From: an uncultured SAR86 cluster bacterium | GTDB lineage: Bacteria; Pseudomonadota; Gammaproteobacteria; Magnimaribacterales; D2472 | DNA length: 64,000 nucleotides | Direction: 5' to 3' | Assembly: GCA_902628925.1 (NCBI GenBank) | Contig: CACOPA010000002.1 | Span: 70,690 to 134,689 of the forward strand | In this document: positions 27,258 through 37,603 of the stretch, piece by piece | How the letters are laid out: each line of letters starts with the position of its first letter | Position numbering within the stretch: position 1 is the stretch's first letter | The notes under the pieces: model-generated | What the model was told of the DNA's origin: nothing | Database searches by the model: none | Seen by the model: the letters and a program-made list of their open reading frames with translations, nothing else | Made by a program: the position numbers and the translations under genes

Positions 27258-28380
27258 TTCCTACTTCCTGTAAGATTTGGAGATATATATCCTTAACCTT
27301 TTCTAGGTCATGAATTGGAATATTTTCATTGATCTGATGAATGGTTTTATTTAGTGGACCAAGCTCAACAACTTGGGATCCCATTGGAGCAACCCAACGA
27401 CCGTCGGAAGTTCCTCCACCGTTATCAATTATTGCTTCACTGCCATTTATTTTTTTTATAGCTTTTTGAATGGTATCTATGAATTTATTATCCTTTGTGA
27501 AATATGGATCTGCATTTTTAACCCAAGATATCTCGTAATTAAGATTGTTTGCTTCAAAAATTTCCAGAATTCTGTTTTTTAAACTATCTGCAGTTGATTC
27601 TGGAGAAAATCTTAAGTTAAAAACTAAATCGAGTGAGTTTGGAACAACGTTTGTAGCACCTGTTCCGCCAGAAATATTAGAAATTTGAAAGCTAGTGGGT
27701 TCAAAAAATTCATTTCCCTCATCCCATACCTCCTCAGAGAGAATGCGTATGACTTCACCGGAAAGATGAATAGGATTAATTACTTTTTTAGGGTAAGCAA
27801 CATGACCCTGCTTGCCAATAACTTTTAAATATCCAGTTAAGGAGCCTCTTCTGCCTCTTCTTAACGTATCTCCAACAATATTCGAAGAGCTTGCTTCTCC
27901 AACCAAACAGTAGTCAATAAACTTACCTTCTTGTGTTAAATCATCTATGATCTTATCGATTTTCCCGTCCTCTTTTTCACCTTCCTCGTTTGAAGTAAGA
28001 AGAATCCAAATTTGGAAATTTGGATTTGGATTAAGTTTTAAAAATTCTTTAGCAGCAATCATAAAAGCTGCGATGCTAGACTTCATATCTGCTGCGCCTC
28101 TTCCATAGAGAATATTTTCATTCACCTCTGCTGCGAAGGGAGGAAAGCTCCACTGATCAATTGGACCTTCAGGCACCACATCAGTATGACCAAGAAAACA
28201 GAATACAGGACCTGATGAACCATATCTTGCTAGTAAATTTTCTACGTTTGAGTAATTTATTTTTTGTACGTCAAAATTTAGGTCAACTAATTTATTCTCG
28301 ATGACATCAAAGCATCCATTATCCTTTGGAGAGATCGATTTAATTCTTATAAGTTCTTGAGCTAGTTCTAAAAGAGCCAT
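27250..28380 (-). CDS. dapE: Succinyl-diaminopimelate desuccinylase
   Basis: A dizinc M20 hydrolase that removes succinate from N-succinyl-LL-diaminopimelate in lysine and peptidoglycan precursor synthesis. Length 376. Metal-binding motifs FLGHTDVVPEG (about 61-71) and YGRGAADMKSS (about 92) are clear; the catalytic glutamate lies in LLTSNEEGE (about 130), with Asn replacing the usual Asp before it; RRGRRGSLTG (about 174) and GGTSDGRW (about 343) match DapE. It directly follows dapD (no intergenic bases), so the two successive pathway enzymes are translated together. Confidence 0.95.
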   Translation of the reverse strand: MALLELAQELIRIKSISPKDNGCFDVIENKLVDLNFDVQKINYSNVENLLARYGSSGPVFCFLGHTDVVPEGPIDQWSFPPFAAEVNENILYGRGAADMKSSIAAFMIAAKEFLKLNPNPNFQIWILLTSNEEGEKEDGKIDKIIDDLTQEGKFIDYCLVGEASSSNIVGDTLRRGRRGSLTGYLKVIGKQGHVAYPKKVINPIHLSGEVIRILSEEVWDEGNEFFEPTSFQISNISGGTGATNVVPNSLDLVFNLRFSPESTADSLKNRILEIFEANNLNYEISWVKNADPYFTKDNKFIDTIQKAIKKINGSEAIIDNGGGTSDGRWVAPMGSQVVELGPLNKTIHQINENIPIHDLEKVKDIYLQILQEVGTS

Positions 28381-29367
28381 TTAATTTTTATGCAATTCTT
28401 CATTAAGCTTTACTGATTTTTTATTTGGTACCGCCTCAACCTGACCTGTTAAAGAATTTCTTCTAAAAATAAGGTTAGATTTTCCAGATAACTCAGATGC
28501 CTTCACTATTTTATCTTCATCAACTATAGAGACTTTCGATCCAGAAGTTAGGTATAAACCAGCTTCAATTATACAGTCATCTCCGAGAGGTATTCCTAAT
28601 CCAGAGTTAGCGCCCAAAAGACATCTTTTCCCAACACTAATTTTTACATTATTGCCTCCAGAAAGGGTGCCCATCGTGCTTGAACCGCCTCCAAGATCAG
28701 AGTGTTCTCCAATAACAACACCTGCAGAGATTCTACCTTCAATCATTGCTGGGCCTAGGGTGCCAGCATTAAAATTTACAAAACCTTCATGCATGACAGT
28801 TGTTCCGCTTGCTAGATACGCTCCTAATCTAACTCTAGAGCCATCTGCCACTCTTACTCCTGAAGGAGCCATATAATTTAGCAAAGGTGGAAATTTATCA
28901 ATACTATAAACTTGTAGTGGTAGATCATCATTGTCATCTTGGTAGAAGGGCTCAATCTCCTCAACACATATTGGCCCTTTATTAGTCCATGCAATATTTC
29001 TTAAAGTTTGGAATAAACCTTCTAGATTTAATGTATTAGGTTTAAATGATCTATAGGAAATGAGATGGAGCTTTAAAAATGCAACCGCAATAGAGTTTAT
29101 TGGCTTATCATTCTTAATTTGAGTAAGAACATATCTCTTATTTTTTTTCAAAGGCTTTATTTTAATGTCATCGATTGAAGACATAAATTCATCTTTGTTT
29201 ATGTCAGTAACAAAATCATTTTTACCTAACATTGTTGAAAAGGCATTAAATAATTCATCGCCTTGATCAATAATTTTTGTGAAATGAACTTCAATGAGCA
29301 GACCTTTTGAGTCAGTTGTACCAATTCCAAACCCAATGATTGGAAATTTTAAATTTCGATCAAACAT
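28381..29367 (-). CDS. dapD: 2,3,4,5-tetrahydropyridine-2,6-dicarboxylate N-succinyltransferase
   Basis: Succinylates tetrahydrodipicolinate in the succinylase branch of lysine/meso-diaminopimelate synthesis, one step before the DapC/DapE reactions. The 328-residue protein is the longer DapD form found in Pseudomonas-type bacteria and actinobacteria. Its C-terminal half has the left-handed beta-helix hexapeptide pattern (VRVADGSRVRLGAYLASGT, then GRISAGVVIGEHSDLGGGSS, about 178-235). It follows glnD by two bases and precedes dapE; map-glnD-dapD is conserved in Gammaproteobacteria. Confidence 0.95.
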   Translation of the reverse strand: MFDRNLKFPIIGFGIGTTDSKGLLIEVHFTKIIDQGDELFNAFSTMLGKNDFVTDINKDEFMSSIDDIKIKPLKKNKRYVLTQIKNDKPINSIAVAFLKLHLISYRSFKPNTLNLEGLFQTLRNIAWTNKGPICVEEIEPFYQDDNDDLPLQVYSIDKFPPLLNYMAPSGVRVADGSRVRLGAYLASGTTVMHEGFVNFNAGTLGPAMIEGRISAGVVIGEHSDLGGGSSTMGTLSGGNNVKISVGKRCLLGANSGLGIPLGDDCIIEAGLYLTSGSKVSIVDEDKIVKASELSGKSNLIFRRNSLTGQVEAVPNKKSVKLNEELHKN

Positions 29368-29369
29368 AT

Positions 29370-31874
29370 CTATAAATTATTGAGACTTTTTGTAAGGTCA
29401 TTTTTTTTATTTTTAGTTAAGAATTTTCCATTCTTTGAGTCTAAAAGCTGAAAATTATCTTCCACTCTCTCACCCAAAGTAGTAATTCTTGCAGAATGTA
29501 CATCAATATTTAAATCAAGGAAAGATTTTGCAATTTTTACTAAGAGCTTTGGTTGATCAAGCGTCTCAATGCAGAGTAGAGTTTTCATGAGATTTTTATC
29601 TTCTGAAAAATTAATCTTAGTAACCATTTGAAATGGTTTCTTGATTTTTTTTGAAAGCTTAATATTTGAAGTGGGAGACAATATACCCTTATTTATTTTA
29701 TTTATGATTGATTCAAAATCAGATTTATAGAGGTTGTTACCGAGCTTACGGTGTTTGACCAAGAATGAGTTCAATGCAAACTTATTATCGTTAGTGGTTT
29801 GAATATCAGCATCGTAAGTTTCCAGCATCAAACCATCGATTAATTCACATGCACGTAAGAATAGACCTTTCCTATTGGCTGTAAACAATGTTAAAGAAAT
29901 ATAATCGTTTAATTTTCGTATTCCAGCACTCGATTGACCATCATAGTTAGTGATTATTTCTGCATGTGACTTGAGAGATGCAATATTATTTTTTTGAAAA
30001 TAAGACTCTGGCAGCATTTTCCAAATCTTAGAAATTTTATTAATTTCACCCTTAGAAAACGCCTCTAAAGTTCTAGCTTTTCTGTCTCGGATGCTGATCT
30101 TCTGAGGAACTTCCTCCTGATTAAGAATACTTCTAGAAGTAATGTATAGGCTTTTAAGTAGGTCGTGTTTCCAAGAATTCCATAAATTAGGATTCGTGCC
30201 CCTGATATCATTTATTGTCAGAAGAAATAGATAGTTCAATTTCTCGATGGTATTTACGGTAGCAATAAATTCATCAACTGTGTGTTTGTCATGGACATCC
30301 TTCTTTTGAGCAATTGAGGACATAAAAAGATGGTTTTTTACAAGCCAAACCAATAATTCCTCATCTGCTTTAGAAATTCCAGCTCTAAGGGCAAAATCAT
30401 TGACCATGCTTGATCCAATCTCAGAATGATTGCCTCCCTTTCCCTTACCTAGGTCATGAAATAGCCCAGCTAAATAAAGTATTTCAATCTTTGGAAGCTT
30501 TCTAATGAGCTCTGATTCCATATCAAAATCTTTGATATTAGTTCCGATATACATTTGACGCATATTTCTGACAACCTTGAAAGTATGTTCATCAACAGTG
30601 TATATGTGGAACATATCAAACTGCATTTGTCCTTGTATCATTTTGAATTCAGGAATAATCCTTCCAAGGATTCCCAACTGCTTCATTTTTTTAAGAATGC
30701 TGGATAGATGATGTTTAGATTTAAGTAATTCTAGGAATTGTTGTTGTATTTTTTTATGCAGGAATTGCTTATCTTGAATCTTTTTTAATGCTAACTTAAT
30801 TTTGTAAGCAGTTTGAAGATTAAGTTCGAATAGATTTTTATTACCACCTAACTTTTGGAAGACATCCAGGATATCACTTGGAGAATTAATTTCTCCATCA
30901 TAAATAAATTTTTTTGTAATGCCTTTTATTAATCTATCAAAATCAATGTTTGATCCGAAATGACCAGGGTCTTCAATGCAGGCTTGAAGAAATAGTTGAT
31001 GAAAATCAGTAATCGTTGAAGCATCATTAAAAAAATCTTTCATAAATTTTTCTACCGCAGAAAGGCTTTTACTATTGCGATAGTTAAACTGTTTAGCTGC
31101 ATCAACCTGAAGCTCAAAGCTAAGACGGTTTTGGTTGCTTTTTAGATTGAGCCAATATCGAATAATTTTCATCCGACGAGAGGAGTTTAATAATGACTTC
31201 ATCTCACTGCGATTGAAGATATCCATTTTCAGTTTTTTAATGCTGTCAATTTCAAGGCATTTTTGACAAATCCATTCAACGCTATGAATATCTCTTAGGC
31301 AACCAGGCGACTCTTTGATATCTGGTTCAAGATTAAATTCGGTTGAATTAAATTTTTGATATCTTTCAATTGCTTCATTTTCCTTGAAGTTAAAAAATAC
31401 CTTCTTTCTTATTTTTTTATGCAATGCTTTTAAATCACGATTAAATGCAGTTATTTTCTTTTTTGATCCTGATAAAACTCTGATTGATAGCAAAGATGTA
31501 TACTCCTGCAGGTCATTTCTTGCTAGTTTTTGCATGGCAGGCACGGAACGAACAGAATGACCAACCTTAAAGTTTTGGTCCCATAACCAAGAAACAAAAT
31601 TATTTAATTCTTCATCAGGCTTTTTTTTAGGATCTTGATCAATGATTGTTAAATCTATATCAGATGCAGGGAATAGCTCTTCTCGTCCATAGCCGCCTAT
31701 TGCGCACAAGATATATCTTGAAGACAATCCATACTCAGAAAATCTTTTGCTAAGAGCCTTATCAATAACCCGAGTCCTTTTGTTAAGATATTTGTCTACG
31801 CCAATTGGATTTTTTTGAAGAATTTTTAGATCGTTTAAAAACTCTTCATCAATTAATTCTAAGGACTTATGCAA
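29370..31874 (-). CDS. glnD: [Protein-PII] uridylyltransferase / uridylyl-removing enzyme
   Basis: GlnD senses glutamine and adds or removes UMP on PII, controlling glutamine synthetase and nitrogen-regulated genes. Parts in order: nucleotidyltransferase domain with GGYGREELFPASDIDL (the metal-binding Asp pair, about 80-95), a GlnD helical domain, an HD hydrolase domain with LAGLFHDLGKGKGGNHSE (about 470), and two C-terminal ACT domains (about 660-830). I choose TTG at 31874, giving 834 residues and an eight-base overlap with map; the open frame extends further inside map, so the start is uncertain. Its presence shows that PII nitrogen control is kept. Confidence 0.92.
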   Translation of the reverse strand: MHKSLELIDEEFLNDLKILQKNPIGVDKYLNKRTRVIDKALSKRFSEYGLSSRYILCAIGGYGREELFPASDIDLTIIDQDPKKKPDEELNNFVSWLWDQNFKVGHSVRSVPAMQKLARNDLQEYTSLLSIRVLSGSKKKITAFNRDLKALHKKIRKKVFFNFKENEAIERYQKFNSTEFNLEPDIKESPGCLRDIHSVEWICQKCLEIDSIKKLKMDIFNRSEMKSLLNSSRRMKIIRYWLNLKSNQNRLSFELQVDAAKQFNYRNSKSLSAVEKFMKDFFNDASTITDFHQLFLQACIEDPGHFGSNIDFDRLIKGITKKFIYDGEINSPSDILDVFQKLGGNKNLFELNLQTAYKIKLALKKIQDKQFLHKKIQQQFLELLKSKHHLSSILKKMKQLGILGRIIPEFKMIQGQMQFDMFHIYTVDEHTFKVVRNMRQMYIGTNIKDFDMESELIRKLPKIEILYLAGLFHDLGKGKGGNHSEIGSSMVNDFALRAGISKADEELLVWLVKNHLFMSSIAQKKDVHDKHTVDEFIATVNTIEKLNYLFLLTINDIRGTNPNLWNSWKHDLLKSLYITSRSILNQEEVPQKISIRDRKARTLEAFSKGEINKISKIWKMLPESYFQKNNIASLKSHAEIITNYDGQSSAGIRKLNDYISLTLFTANRKGLFLRACELIDGLMLETYDADIQTTNDNKFALNSFLVKHRKLGNNLYKSDFESIINKINKGILSPTSNIKLSKKIKKPFQMVTKINFSEDKNLMKTLLCIETLDQPKLLVKIAKSFLDLNIDVHSARITTLGERVEDNFQLLDSKNGKFLTKNKKNDLTKSLNNL

Positions 31875-32640
31875 AATTTTCTTCTGATCGTTGGGTGAGA
31901 ACTTCAAACCCTTGTTCTGTAACCGCGATTGTATGCTCCCATTGAGCTGAATTCCTTCCATCCTTAGTCTCAACAGTCCATCCATCACTTAATAATTTAG
32001 TATGCTTCTTTCCCTGATTAATCATGGGTTCAATGGTAAAACACATTCCAGCTTTTAGTTCTAGTCCAGTACCAAATTTTCCATAGTGCAAAACTTGGGG
32101 TTCATCATGATAAACCTTGCCAATTCCGTGACCACAGTAATCTTCAACTACACTGTAATGATTTTGTTCTGCATGCTGTTGAATTACCGCTCCAATGTCT
32201 CCAAGTCGTGCTCCAGGTCTGACCACTTCAATAGCCTTATATAAACATTCTTGAGTTACCTTAACCAGACGTTCATTATGAGGCTGTGTTTTACCAACTA
32301 AGAACATTTTGGATGTATCCCCATGCCAGCCATCCTTTAATACTGTTACATCAATGTTAATAATATCTCCGTCTTTTAAAATTTTATTTGGAGAGGGGAT
32401 GCCATGACAAATAACTTGATTAACACTGGCACAAATTGTTTTTTCATATCCTCTATATCCAACATTAGCTGGGACAGCTTTTTGAACTTCTGTAATATGT
32501 TTAAAACAGATTTTATCAAGCTCTTCTGTGGATGCTCCTGGTACGACAAAAGGAGTTACTACATCCAAAACTTCGGCAGCAAGTTGCCCTGCAGTTCGCA
32601 TGCAGTCAATCTCTTGTTGACTTTTTAAATTTATAGCCAT
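31867..32640 (-). CDS. map: Methionine aminopeptidase, type I
   Basis: Removes the initiator methionine from nascent proteins. Length 257. All five metal ligands of the family can be found: Asp in NIDVTVLKDGWHGDTSKMF (two Asp, about 96-107), His in DYCGHGIGKVYHDEP (about 170), Glu in FTIEPMI (about 204) and Glu in QWEHTIAVTEQG (about 235). No Shine-Dalgarno sequence precedes the ATG. It heads the map-glnD-dapD-dapE operon and diverges from carA over 138 bases; in Escherichia coli it faces rpsB-tsf instead. Confidence 0.97.
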   Translation of the reverse strand: MAINLKSQQEIDCMRTAGQLAAEVLDVVTPFVVPGASTEELDKICFKHITEVQKAVPANVGYRGYEKTICASVNQVICHGIPSPNKILKDGDIINIDVTVLKDGWHGDTSKMFLVGKTQPHNERLVKVTQECLYKAIEVVRPGARLGDIGAVIQQHAEQNHYSVVEDYCGHGIGKVYHDEPQVLHYGKFGTGLELKAGMCFTIEPMINQGKKHTKLLSDGWTVETKDGRNSAQWEHTIAVTEQGFEVLTQRSEENFA

Positions 32641-32663
32641 TTATTTACTATTTTGTGTGGACG

Positions 32664-32691
32664 TAGTCACTTAATGTATGTAAAGTACAAT
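32664..32691 (+). promoter_or_regulatory. Candidate promoter upstream of carA
   Basis: TAGTCA (32664-32669) and TACAAT (32686-32691) are separated by 16 bases. A start near 32698 would give carA a leader of about 80 bases. I found no convincing ArgR or PurR box or attenuator in the leader. The rest of the 138-base map-carA gap shows no further feature. Confidence 0.3.
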
Positions 32692-32778
32692 TTTAATGCC
32701 TGCTTGTAATTTTAGCTCATTAAAACCAAAAAATTTTCCTAAAAATTTCAATCTGTTTTTCTCTTTTGGAGATCAAAA

Positions 32779-33900
32779 TTGAGTGGTTTTCCAGCTTATT
32801 TGTACCTCGAAAATGGTGAATTATACAGTGGTATTGGCTTTGGTATAAAAAAGCATGAAACAGCTGAAGTTGTATTCAATACAGCCCTTAGCGGATATCA
32901 AGAAATAATTACCGATCCCTCATATGCAAAGCAAATAATCACTTTTACAAATCCGCACATAGGTAATACAGGTATCAACGAAGAAGATAATGAAGCTAGT
33001 TTTATTTATGCAAGCGGGATTGTTATTAGGTCTTTAACCGAAATACCCAGCAGCTGGAGAAGCAAAACCTCTCTTCAGGATTTCTTAATAAAAAATAATT
33101 CAATTGGAATTAGTGGTATTGATACTAGAAAGCTTGTAAATACTTTGCGAGAAACTGGTTCACAAAGAGCAATCATTGCTGCAAATGATTCATTGGATCC
33201 CAAAGATGCTAAAAAAGAATTAGAAAAATTTTCTGGACTCGGGGGACTTGATTTAGCAAAGGTAGTTTCAACAAAAGATTCATATACATGGGATGAGGGT
33301 GTGTGGCCTGATTTCAAAAAAACCTCATCAGATTTTCACATAGTGGCAATTGACTTTGGAATAAAAGAAAACATCCTCAGGCTGCTGGCTGAACATGTCG
33401 GGAAAATAACCGTGGTTAATGCGCAAATACCAATTGAGGAAATTCTAAATTTAAAACCAGATGGGATTTTTCTATCCAATGGACCCGGAGATCCAGAACC
33501 TTGCGACTACGCAATTGAAAGTATTAAGATTGCATTGGACCAAAAAATTCCAATTTTTGGAATTTGTTTAGGACATCAACTTCTAGCAATTGCAGGCGGT
33601 TGCAAAACTTACAAAATGAAATTTGGTCATCATGGTGCCAATCATCCTGTTCAAGACTTAAGATCAAATGAAGTAGCAATAACTAGTCAAAATCACGGTT
33701 TTGCTATCGAAGAAAAATCTATTCCTGAGGATATAACCATTACCCATCGCTCGCTATTTGATAAATCAATTCAGGGAATACAATTTGATAATAAGCCAGC
33801 ATTTAGTTTTCAAGGACATCCAGAGGCGAGCCCAGGACCCCATGAGCTCACTAGCTTATTTAATAAATTTAAAGACATTATTGAGGAAAATAATGCCTAA
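32779..33900 (+). CDS. carA: Carbamoyl-phosphate synthase small (glutaminase) subunit
   Basis: Hydrolyses glutamine and channels ammonia to CarB for carbamoyl phosphate, the precursor of arginine and pyrimidines. Length 373. The N-terminal CPSase small-chain domain opens with [17 protein letters not shown]; the class I glutamine amidotransferase domain has the nucleophile in [15 protein letters not shown] (about 255-269) and the His-Glu pair in [10 protein letters not shown] (about 345). The start is TTG at 32779, supported by GGAG at 32768-32771, seven bases upstream. The last eight bases overlap carB. Confidence 0.96.
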   Translation: MSGFPAYLYLENGELYSGIGFGIKKHETAEVVFNTALSGYQEIITDPSYAKQIITFTNPHIGNTGINEEDNEASFIYASGIVIRSLTEIPSSWRSKTSLQDFLIKNNSIGISGIDTRKLVNTLRETGSQRAIIAANDSLDPKDAKKELEKFSGLGGLDLAKVVSTKDSYTWDEGVWPDFKKTSSDFHIVAIDFGIKENILRLLAEHVGKITVVNAQIPIEEILNLKPDGIFLSNGPGDPEPCDYAIESIKIALDQKIPIFGICLGHQLLAIAGGCKTYKMKFGHHGANHPVQDLRSNEVAITSQNHGFAIEEKSIPEDITITHRSLFDKSIQGIQFDNKPAFSFQGHPEASPGPHELTSLFNKFKDIIEENNA

Positions 33901-36900
33901 AAGAACTGATATTCAATCAATCATGATTATAGGTGCAGGACCAATTATTATTGGTCAGGCATGCGAATTTGATTACTCTGGAGCACAGGCTTGCAAGGCT
34001 CTAAAAAAAGAGGGCTTTAAGGTAATTTTGGTCAATTCTAACCCAGCCACAATTATGACGGATCCAACTTTGGCTGATAAGACATACATCGAACCGATTG
34101 AATGGCAATCAATTGCAAAGATTATTGAAAAAGAGAGGCCTGATGCAATATTGCCAACTATGGGTGGCCAAACTGGTTTGAATACTGCACTAACATTGGC
34201 AAAAGAGGGGGTACTTGAGAAATATGGTGTTGAGCTAATCGGTGCATCTAGAGAAGCTATTGATAAAGCTGAAGATAGGGAATTATTTGATAAAACAATG
34301 AAATCAATTGGAATTGATACACCAACCTCAGGGATAGCTCACTCTATGGATGATGCATTTGCAGTCCAGAAAGAAATTGGATTTCCATGCATTATCAGGC
34401 CATCTTTCACCCTCGGCGGAACGGGTGGCGGAGTTGCATATAACATTCAAGAGTTTGAAGAGATTTGTAAGAAAGGATTAGACCTTTCGCCAACAAACGA
34501 ATTGCTTATTGATGAATCACTTATTGGTTGGAAGGAATTTGAATTAGAGGTTGTAAGAGATAGAAATGACAATTGTATTATCATCTGTTCAATTGAGAAT
34601 ATTGATCCCATGGGTGTTCACACTGGCGACTCAATCACAATTGCACCAGCGCAAACACTAACAGATAAAGAGTATCAGGTCCTGCGTGACTTATCTTTTA
34701 AGATTTTAAGGGAAATTGGCGTTGAAACTGGCGGCAGCAATGTCCAATTTGCTGTAAACCCTTCAACTGGAAAAGTAGTTGTAATTGAAATGAATCCTAG
34801 AGTTTCAAGATCTTCAGCTCTTGCATCTAAAGCTACAGGTTTTCCAATAGCAAAAGTTGCAGCTTTGTTGTCAGTTGGTTTTACTCTTGATGAACTTAAA
34901 AATGACATTACTCAAGGATTAACACCCGCTTCTTTTGAACCATCTATTGATTATGTTGTAACGAAAATTCCAAAGTTTGCTTTTGAAAAGTTTCCTCAAG
35001 CCAACTCCAGACTAACAACTCAAATGAAATCAGTTGGTGAAGTTATGTCTATTGGAAGAACTTTTCAAGAATCTTTTCAAAAAGCTCTACAAAGTATGGA
35101 AGAGGGTCTTTATGGTTTTGAATCCATACTCGATTCTAAAAAAAACCAAAATGAAACGCTGCAATATGAGCTAACTTTTCCAGGTCCTAGCAGAATGCTT
35201 TACTTAGCTGATGCAATGAGACTTGGTTGGGATGATGAAAAACTTTATAAGCTGACAGGGATTGACCCCTGGTTTCTTTTCCAATTCAGAGATTTGATTA
35301 ACGAAGAGTTAAATCTTGATGGCCTTAGAATAGATCAAATTGAAAAAGAAAAGCTACTTTATTTAAAACAAAAAGGATTCTCAGACAGAAAACTGGCTAC
35401 CTGCCTTAGAAGTGAAGAGAAAGAAATTAGAAAAAGAAGAATTTCAGAAAATATCCTTCCAGCTTTTAAGAGAGTTGATACTTGTGCTGGAGAATTTGCA
35501 ACCGAAACTGCTTATATGTATTCAACTTATGATGGTTTTTGCGAGTCAAACCCAACAGCGAATAAAAAAGTAATTGTTCTAGGCAGCGGACCAAACAGAA
35601 TTGGACAAGGTATTGAATTTGATTATTGTTGTGTTCATGCATCAATGGCTTTGCAAGAAGAAGGATATGAATCAATTATGATTAATTGCAATCCTGAGAC
35701 CGTGTCTACTGATTACGATACTTCGAACAGACTTTATTTTGAGCCAATAACTGAAGAAAAAGTTTTAGATATAATTGAGCTAGAAAAGCCAGTGGGCGTA
35801 ATCATACAATTTGGCGGGCAAACTCCCTTAAAACTTGCTGAAGCTCTGCATGATAAGGGTGTAAAAATCCTTGGAACTGACATAGATGCTATCGATAGAT
35901 CTGAGGATAGAAAAAGGTTTCAGGAGTTAATTAATCTGTTGTCATTGAAACAGCCATCAAACACTACTGTAATAAATCTTGATGAGGCTTTGGAGGCCTC
36001 AGAAACAATTGGTTATCCGATAGTTGTAAGGCCTTCATACGTGCTAGGCGGAAGAGCAATGGAACTTGTTCATAAAAAAGAAGAACTTAAAAAATACTTA
36101 GGAGAAGCAGTAGAAATATCTGAAGATAAACCAATTTTACTTGATAGCTATCTAAAAGATGCAATCGAGTTAGATGTTGATGTTATATCTGATGGTAAAG
36201 ACATAAAAATTGGTGGAGTTCTACAACATATTGAGCAGGCAGGAATTCATTCTGGAGATTCCGCATGCTCATTGCCACCTTACAGCCTAGACAAAAAAAT
36301 TATCAATGAAATTAAGGCTCAAGCAGTAAAAATTGCGAAAGAACTTAATATTATTGGTTTAATGAATGTTCAGTTTGCTGTAATAGAAAATGAGATTTTT
36401 ATCATCGAAGTTAATCCAAGAGCATCTAGAACGGTTCCTTTTATATCTAAAGCAATTGGTATATCGCTTGTTAAAGATGCTACTAAAGCAATGATTGGCA
36501 AGAGCCTTCCAGATAATGATTACTATGAATCTTTATCGCCTGAATTGTCATTTGTTAAAGAGGCTGTGATGCCTTTTGATAAGTTTCCTCTTGTTGATCC
36601 TATTTTAGGACCAGAAATGAAATCTACTGGAGAGGTAATGGGCATAGGTAAAACTTTTGGGGAAGCATATGCTAAAGCCCAGCTCGCAGCAAAGAAAAAT
36701 ATTGTCACTTCTGGAAAAGTCTTTGTGAGCGTAAAAGAGAGCGATAAGAAATATTTGCAAGATCTTATTCCAAAACTTATTGATAGTGGCTTTTCTCTTA
36801 TTGCGACAACTGGGACTGCAAAAACTGTAAAGGATTTGGGTTTTAATTGTGAAATCATTAACAAAGTTACCGAGGGACGACCTCATATTGTTGATGAATT

Positions 36901-37099
36901 AGTTAACAAAAAGGTAGATATTGTTATTAATACAACTGAGGGAAGGCAATCTATTGAGGATTCAGCCTCGATAAGAAAGACAGCACTCCAAAATAAGATT
37001 TTTTGTACCACAACTATTTTTGGAGCATTTGCATTTGTTGAAGCCTTAAAAACTTCAAAAGAGGATTGGTCCTTTTCTGCAATCCAAGAAATTAATTAA
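33893..37099 (+). CDS. carB: Carbamoyl-phosphate synthase large subunit
   Basis: The large subunit makes carbamoyl phosphate from bicarbonate, ammonia and two ATP. With the ATG at 33893 it has 1068 residues, the family norm; an open frame reaching back to 33758 lies inside carA and is not used. It shows the duplicated ATP-grasp architecture: [20 protein letters not shown] at the N terminus, [12 protein letters not shown] (about 170), the second half starting at [16 protein letters not shown] (about 560), [11 protein letters not shown], and the C-terminal MGS-like allosteric domain (about 930-1068). It overlaps carA by eight bases. Confidence 0.98.
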   Translation: MPKRTDIQSIMIIGAGPIIIGQACEFDYSGAQACKALKKEGFKVILVNSNPATIMTDPTLADKTYIEPIEWQSIAKIIEKERPDAILPTMGGQTGLNTALTLAKEGVLEKYGVELIGASREAIDKAEDRELFDKTMKSIGIDTPTSGIAHSMDDAFAVQKEIGFPCIIRPSFTLGGTGGGVAYNIQEFEEICKKGLDLSPTNELLIDESLIGWKEFELEVVRDRNDNCIIICSIENIDPMGVHTGDSITIAPAQTLTDKEYQVLRDLSFKILREIGVETGGSNVQFAVNPSTGKVVVIEMNPRVSRSSALASKATGFPIAKVAALLSVGFTLDELKNDITQGLTPASFEPSIDYVVTKIPKFAFEKFPQANSRLTTQMKSVGEVMSIGRTFQESFQKALQSMEEGLYGFESILDSKKNQNETLQYELTFPGPSRMLYLADAMRLGWDDEKLYKLTGIDPWFLFQFRDLINEELNLDGLRIDQIEKEKLLYLKQKGFSDRKLATCLRSEEKEIRKRRISENILPAFKRVDTCAGEFATETAYMYSTYDGFCESNPTANKKVIVLGSGPNRIGQGIEFDYCCVHASMALQEEGYESIMINCNPETVSTDYDTSNRLYFEPITEEKVLDIIELEKPVGVIIQFGGQTPLKLAEALHDKGVKILGTDIDAIDRSEDRKRFQELINLLSLKQPSNTTVINLDEALEASETIGYPIVVRPSYVLGGRAMELVHKKEELKKYLGEAVEISEDKPILLDSYLKDAIELDVDVISDGKDIKIGGVLQHIEQAGIHSGDSACSLPPYSLDKKIINEIKAQAVKIAKELNIIGLMNVQFAVIENEIFIIEVNPRASRTVPFISKAIGISLVKDATKAMIGKSLPDNDYYESLSPELSFVKEAVMPFDKFPLVDPILGPEMKSTGEVMGIGKTFGEAYAKAQLAAKKNIVTSGKVFVSVKESDKKYLQDLIPKLIDSGFSLIATTGTAKTVKDLGFNCEIINKVTEGRPHIVDELVNKKVDIVINTTEGRQSIEDSASIRKTALQNKIFCTTTIFGAFAFVEALKTSKEDWSFSAIQEIN

Positions 37100-37113
37100 T
37101 TCTTAAGTAATTG

Positions 37114-37119
37114 TATAAT
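37114..37119 (+). promoter_or_regulatory. -10 element (TATAAT) predicted to give a leaderless greA mRNA
   Basis: A perfect TATAAT ends six bases before the greA ATG at 37126, so transcription should begin at or beside the A of the start codon. There is no Shine-Dalgarno sequence in the short carB-greA gap and no good -35. The layout copies the one before astA. Confidence 0.5.
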
Positions 37120-37125
37120 GACCTC

Positions 37126-37602
37126 ATGGACAAAAATCCAATTACAAAAGATGGTGAAAAAGCAATAAAAAGCGAACTTCATCAGCTTAAAACTGTAGAT
37201 AGGCCAAATATTTCGCAAGCCATTGCGGAAGCAAGGGCGCATGGTGATTTAAAAGAAAACGCTGAATACCATGCAGCTAAAGAGCAACAGGGCCTTCTTG
37301 AGCAAAAGATTGCTGAAATTGAGGCCACACTTGCTAATTGTCAAATCATAGATGTAAAAGAGATTCCTCATACCGGAAGAGTAGTATTTGGATCAACAAT
37401 AGAGGTTTACGACGTTTCCAATGATGCTGAAATTAGCTATCAGATTGTTGGAAATCTAGAATCTGATCCTGCAAACGGGAAGATATCCATTGATACCCCA
37501 ATAGCAAAATCTCTTATTGGAAAGTCTGAAGGTGATGAGGTTACAGTAGAGACACCCTCGGGAAAAATAAGCTTAGAAATTGTTCTAGTAAAACATAATT
37601 AA
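37126..37602 (+). CDS. greA: Transcription elongation factor GreA
   Basis: GreA enters the RNA polymerase secondary channel and stimulates cleavage of backtracked RNA. With the ATG at 37126 it has 158 residues, the usual size. The N-terminal coiled coil ends in the acidic tip [16 protein letters not shown] (about 42-57), whose Asp-Leu-x-Glu-Asn motif activates RNA cleavage, followed by the FKBP-like C-terminal domain (about 80-158) with [19 protein letters not shown]. The upstream TTG at 37111 is less likely because a TATAAT overlaps it. The gene follows carAB, as in many Gammaproteobacteria. Confidence 0.95.
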   Translation: MDKNPITKDGEKAIKSELHQLKTVDRPNISQAIAEARAHGDLKENAEYHAAKEQQGLLEQKIAEIEATLANCQIIDVKEIPHTGRVVFGSTIEVYDVSNDAEISYQIVGNLESDPANGKISIDTPIAKSLIGKSEGDEVTVETPSGKISLEIVLVKHN

Positions 37603-37603
37603 T

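Noticed and set aside
33758-33892. Upstream extension of carB
   Set aside because: The extension lies within carA and encodes nothing like a CarB N terminus; the ATG at 33893 gives the standard MPKRTDI start.
36523-36886. Two overlapping antisense open frames in carB
   Set aside because: Both are shadows of the conserved carB 3' region in different frames; no start signal or protein pattern.
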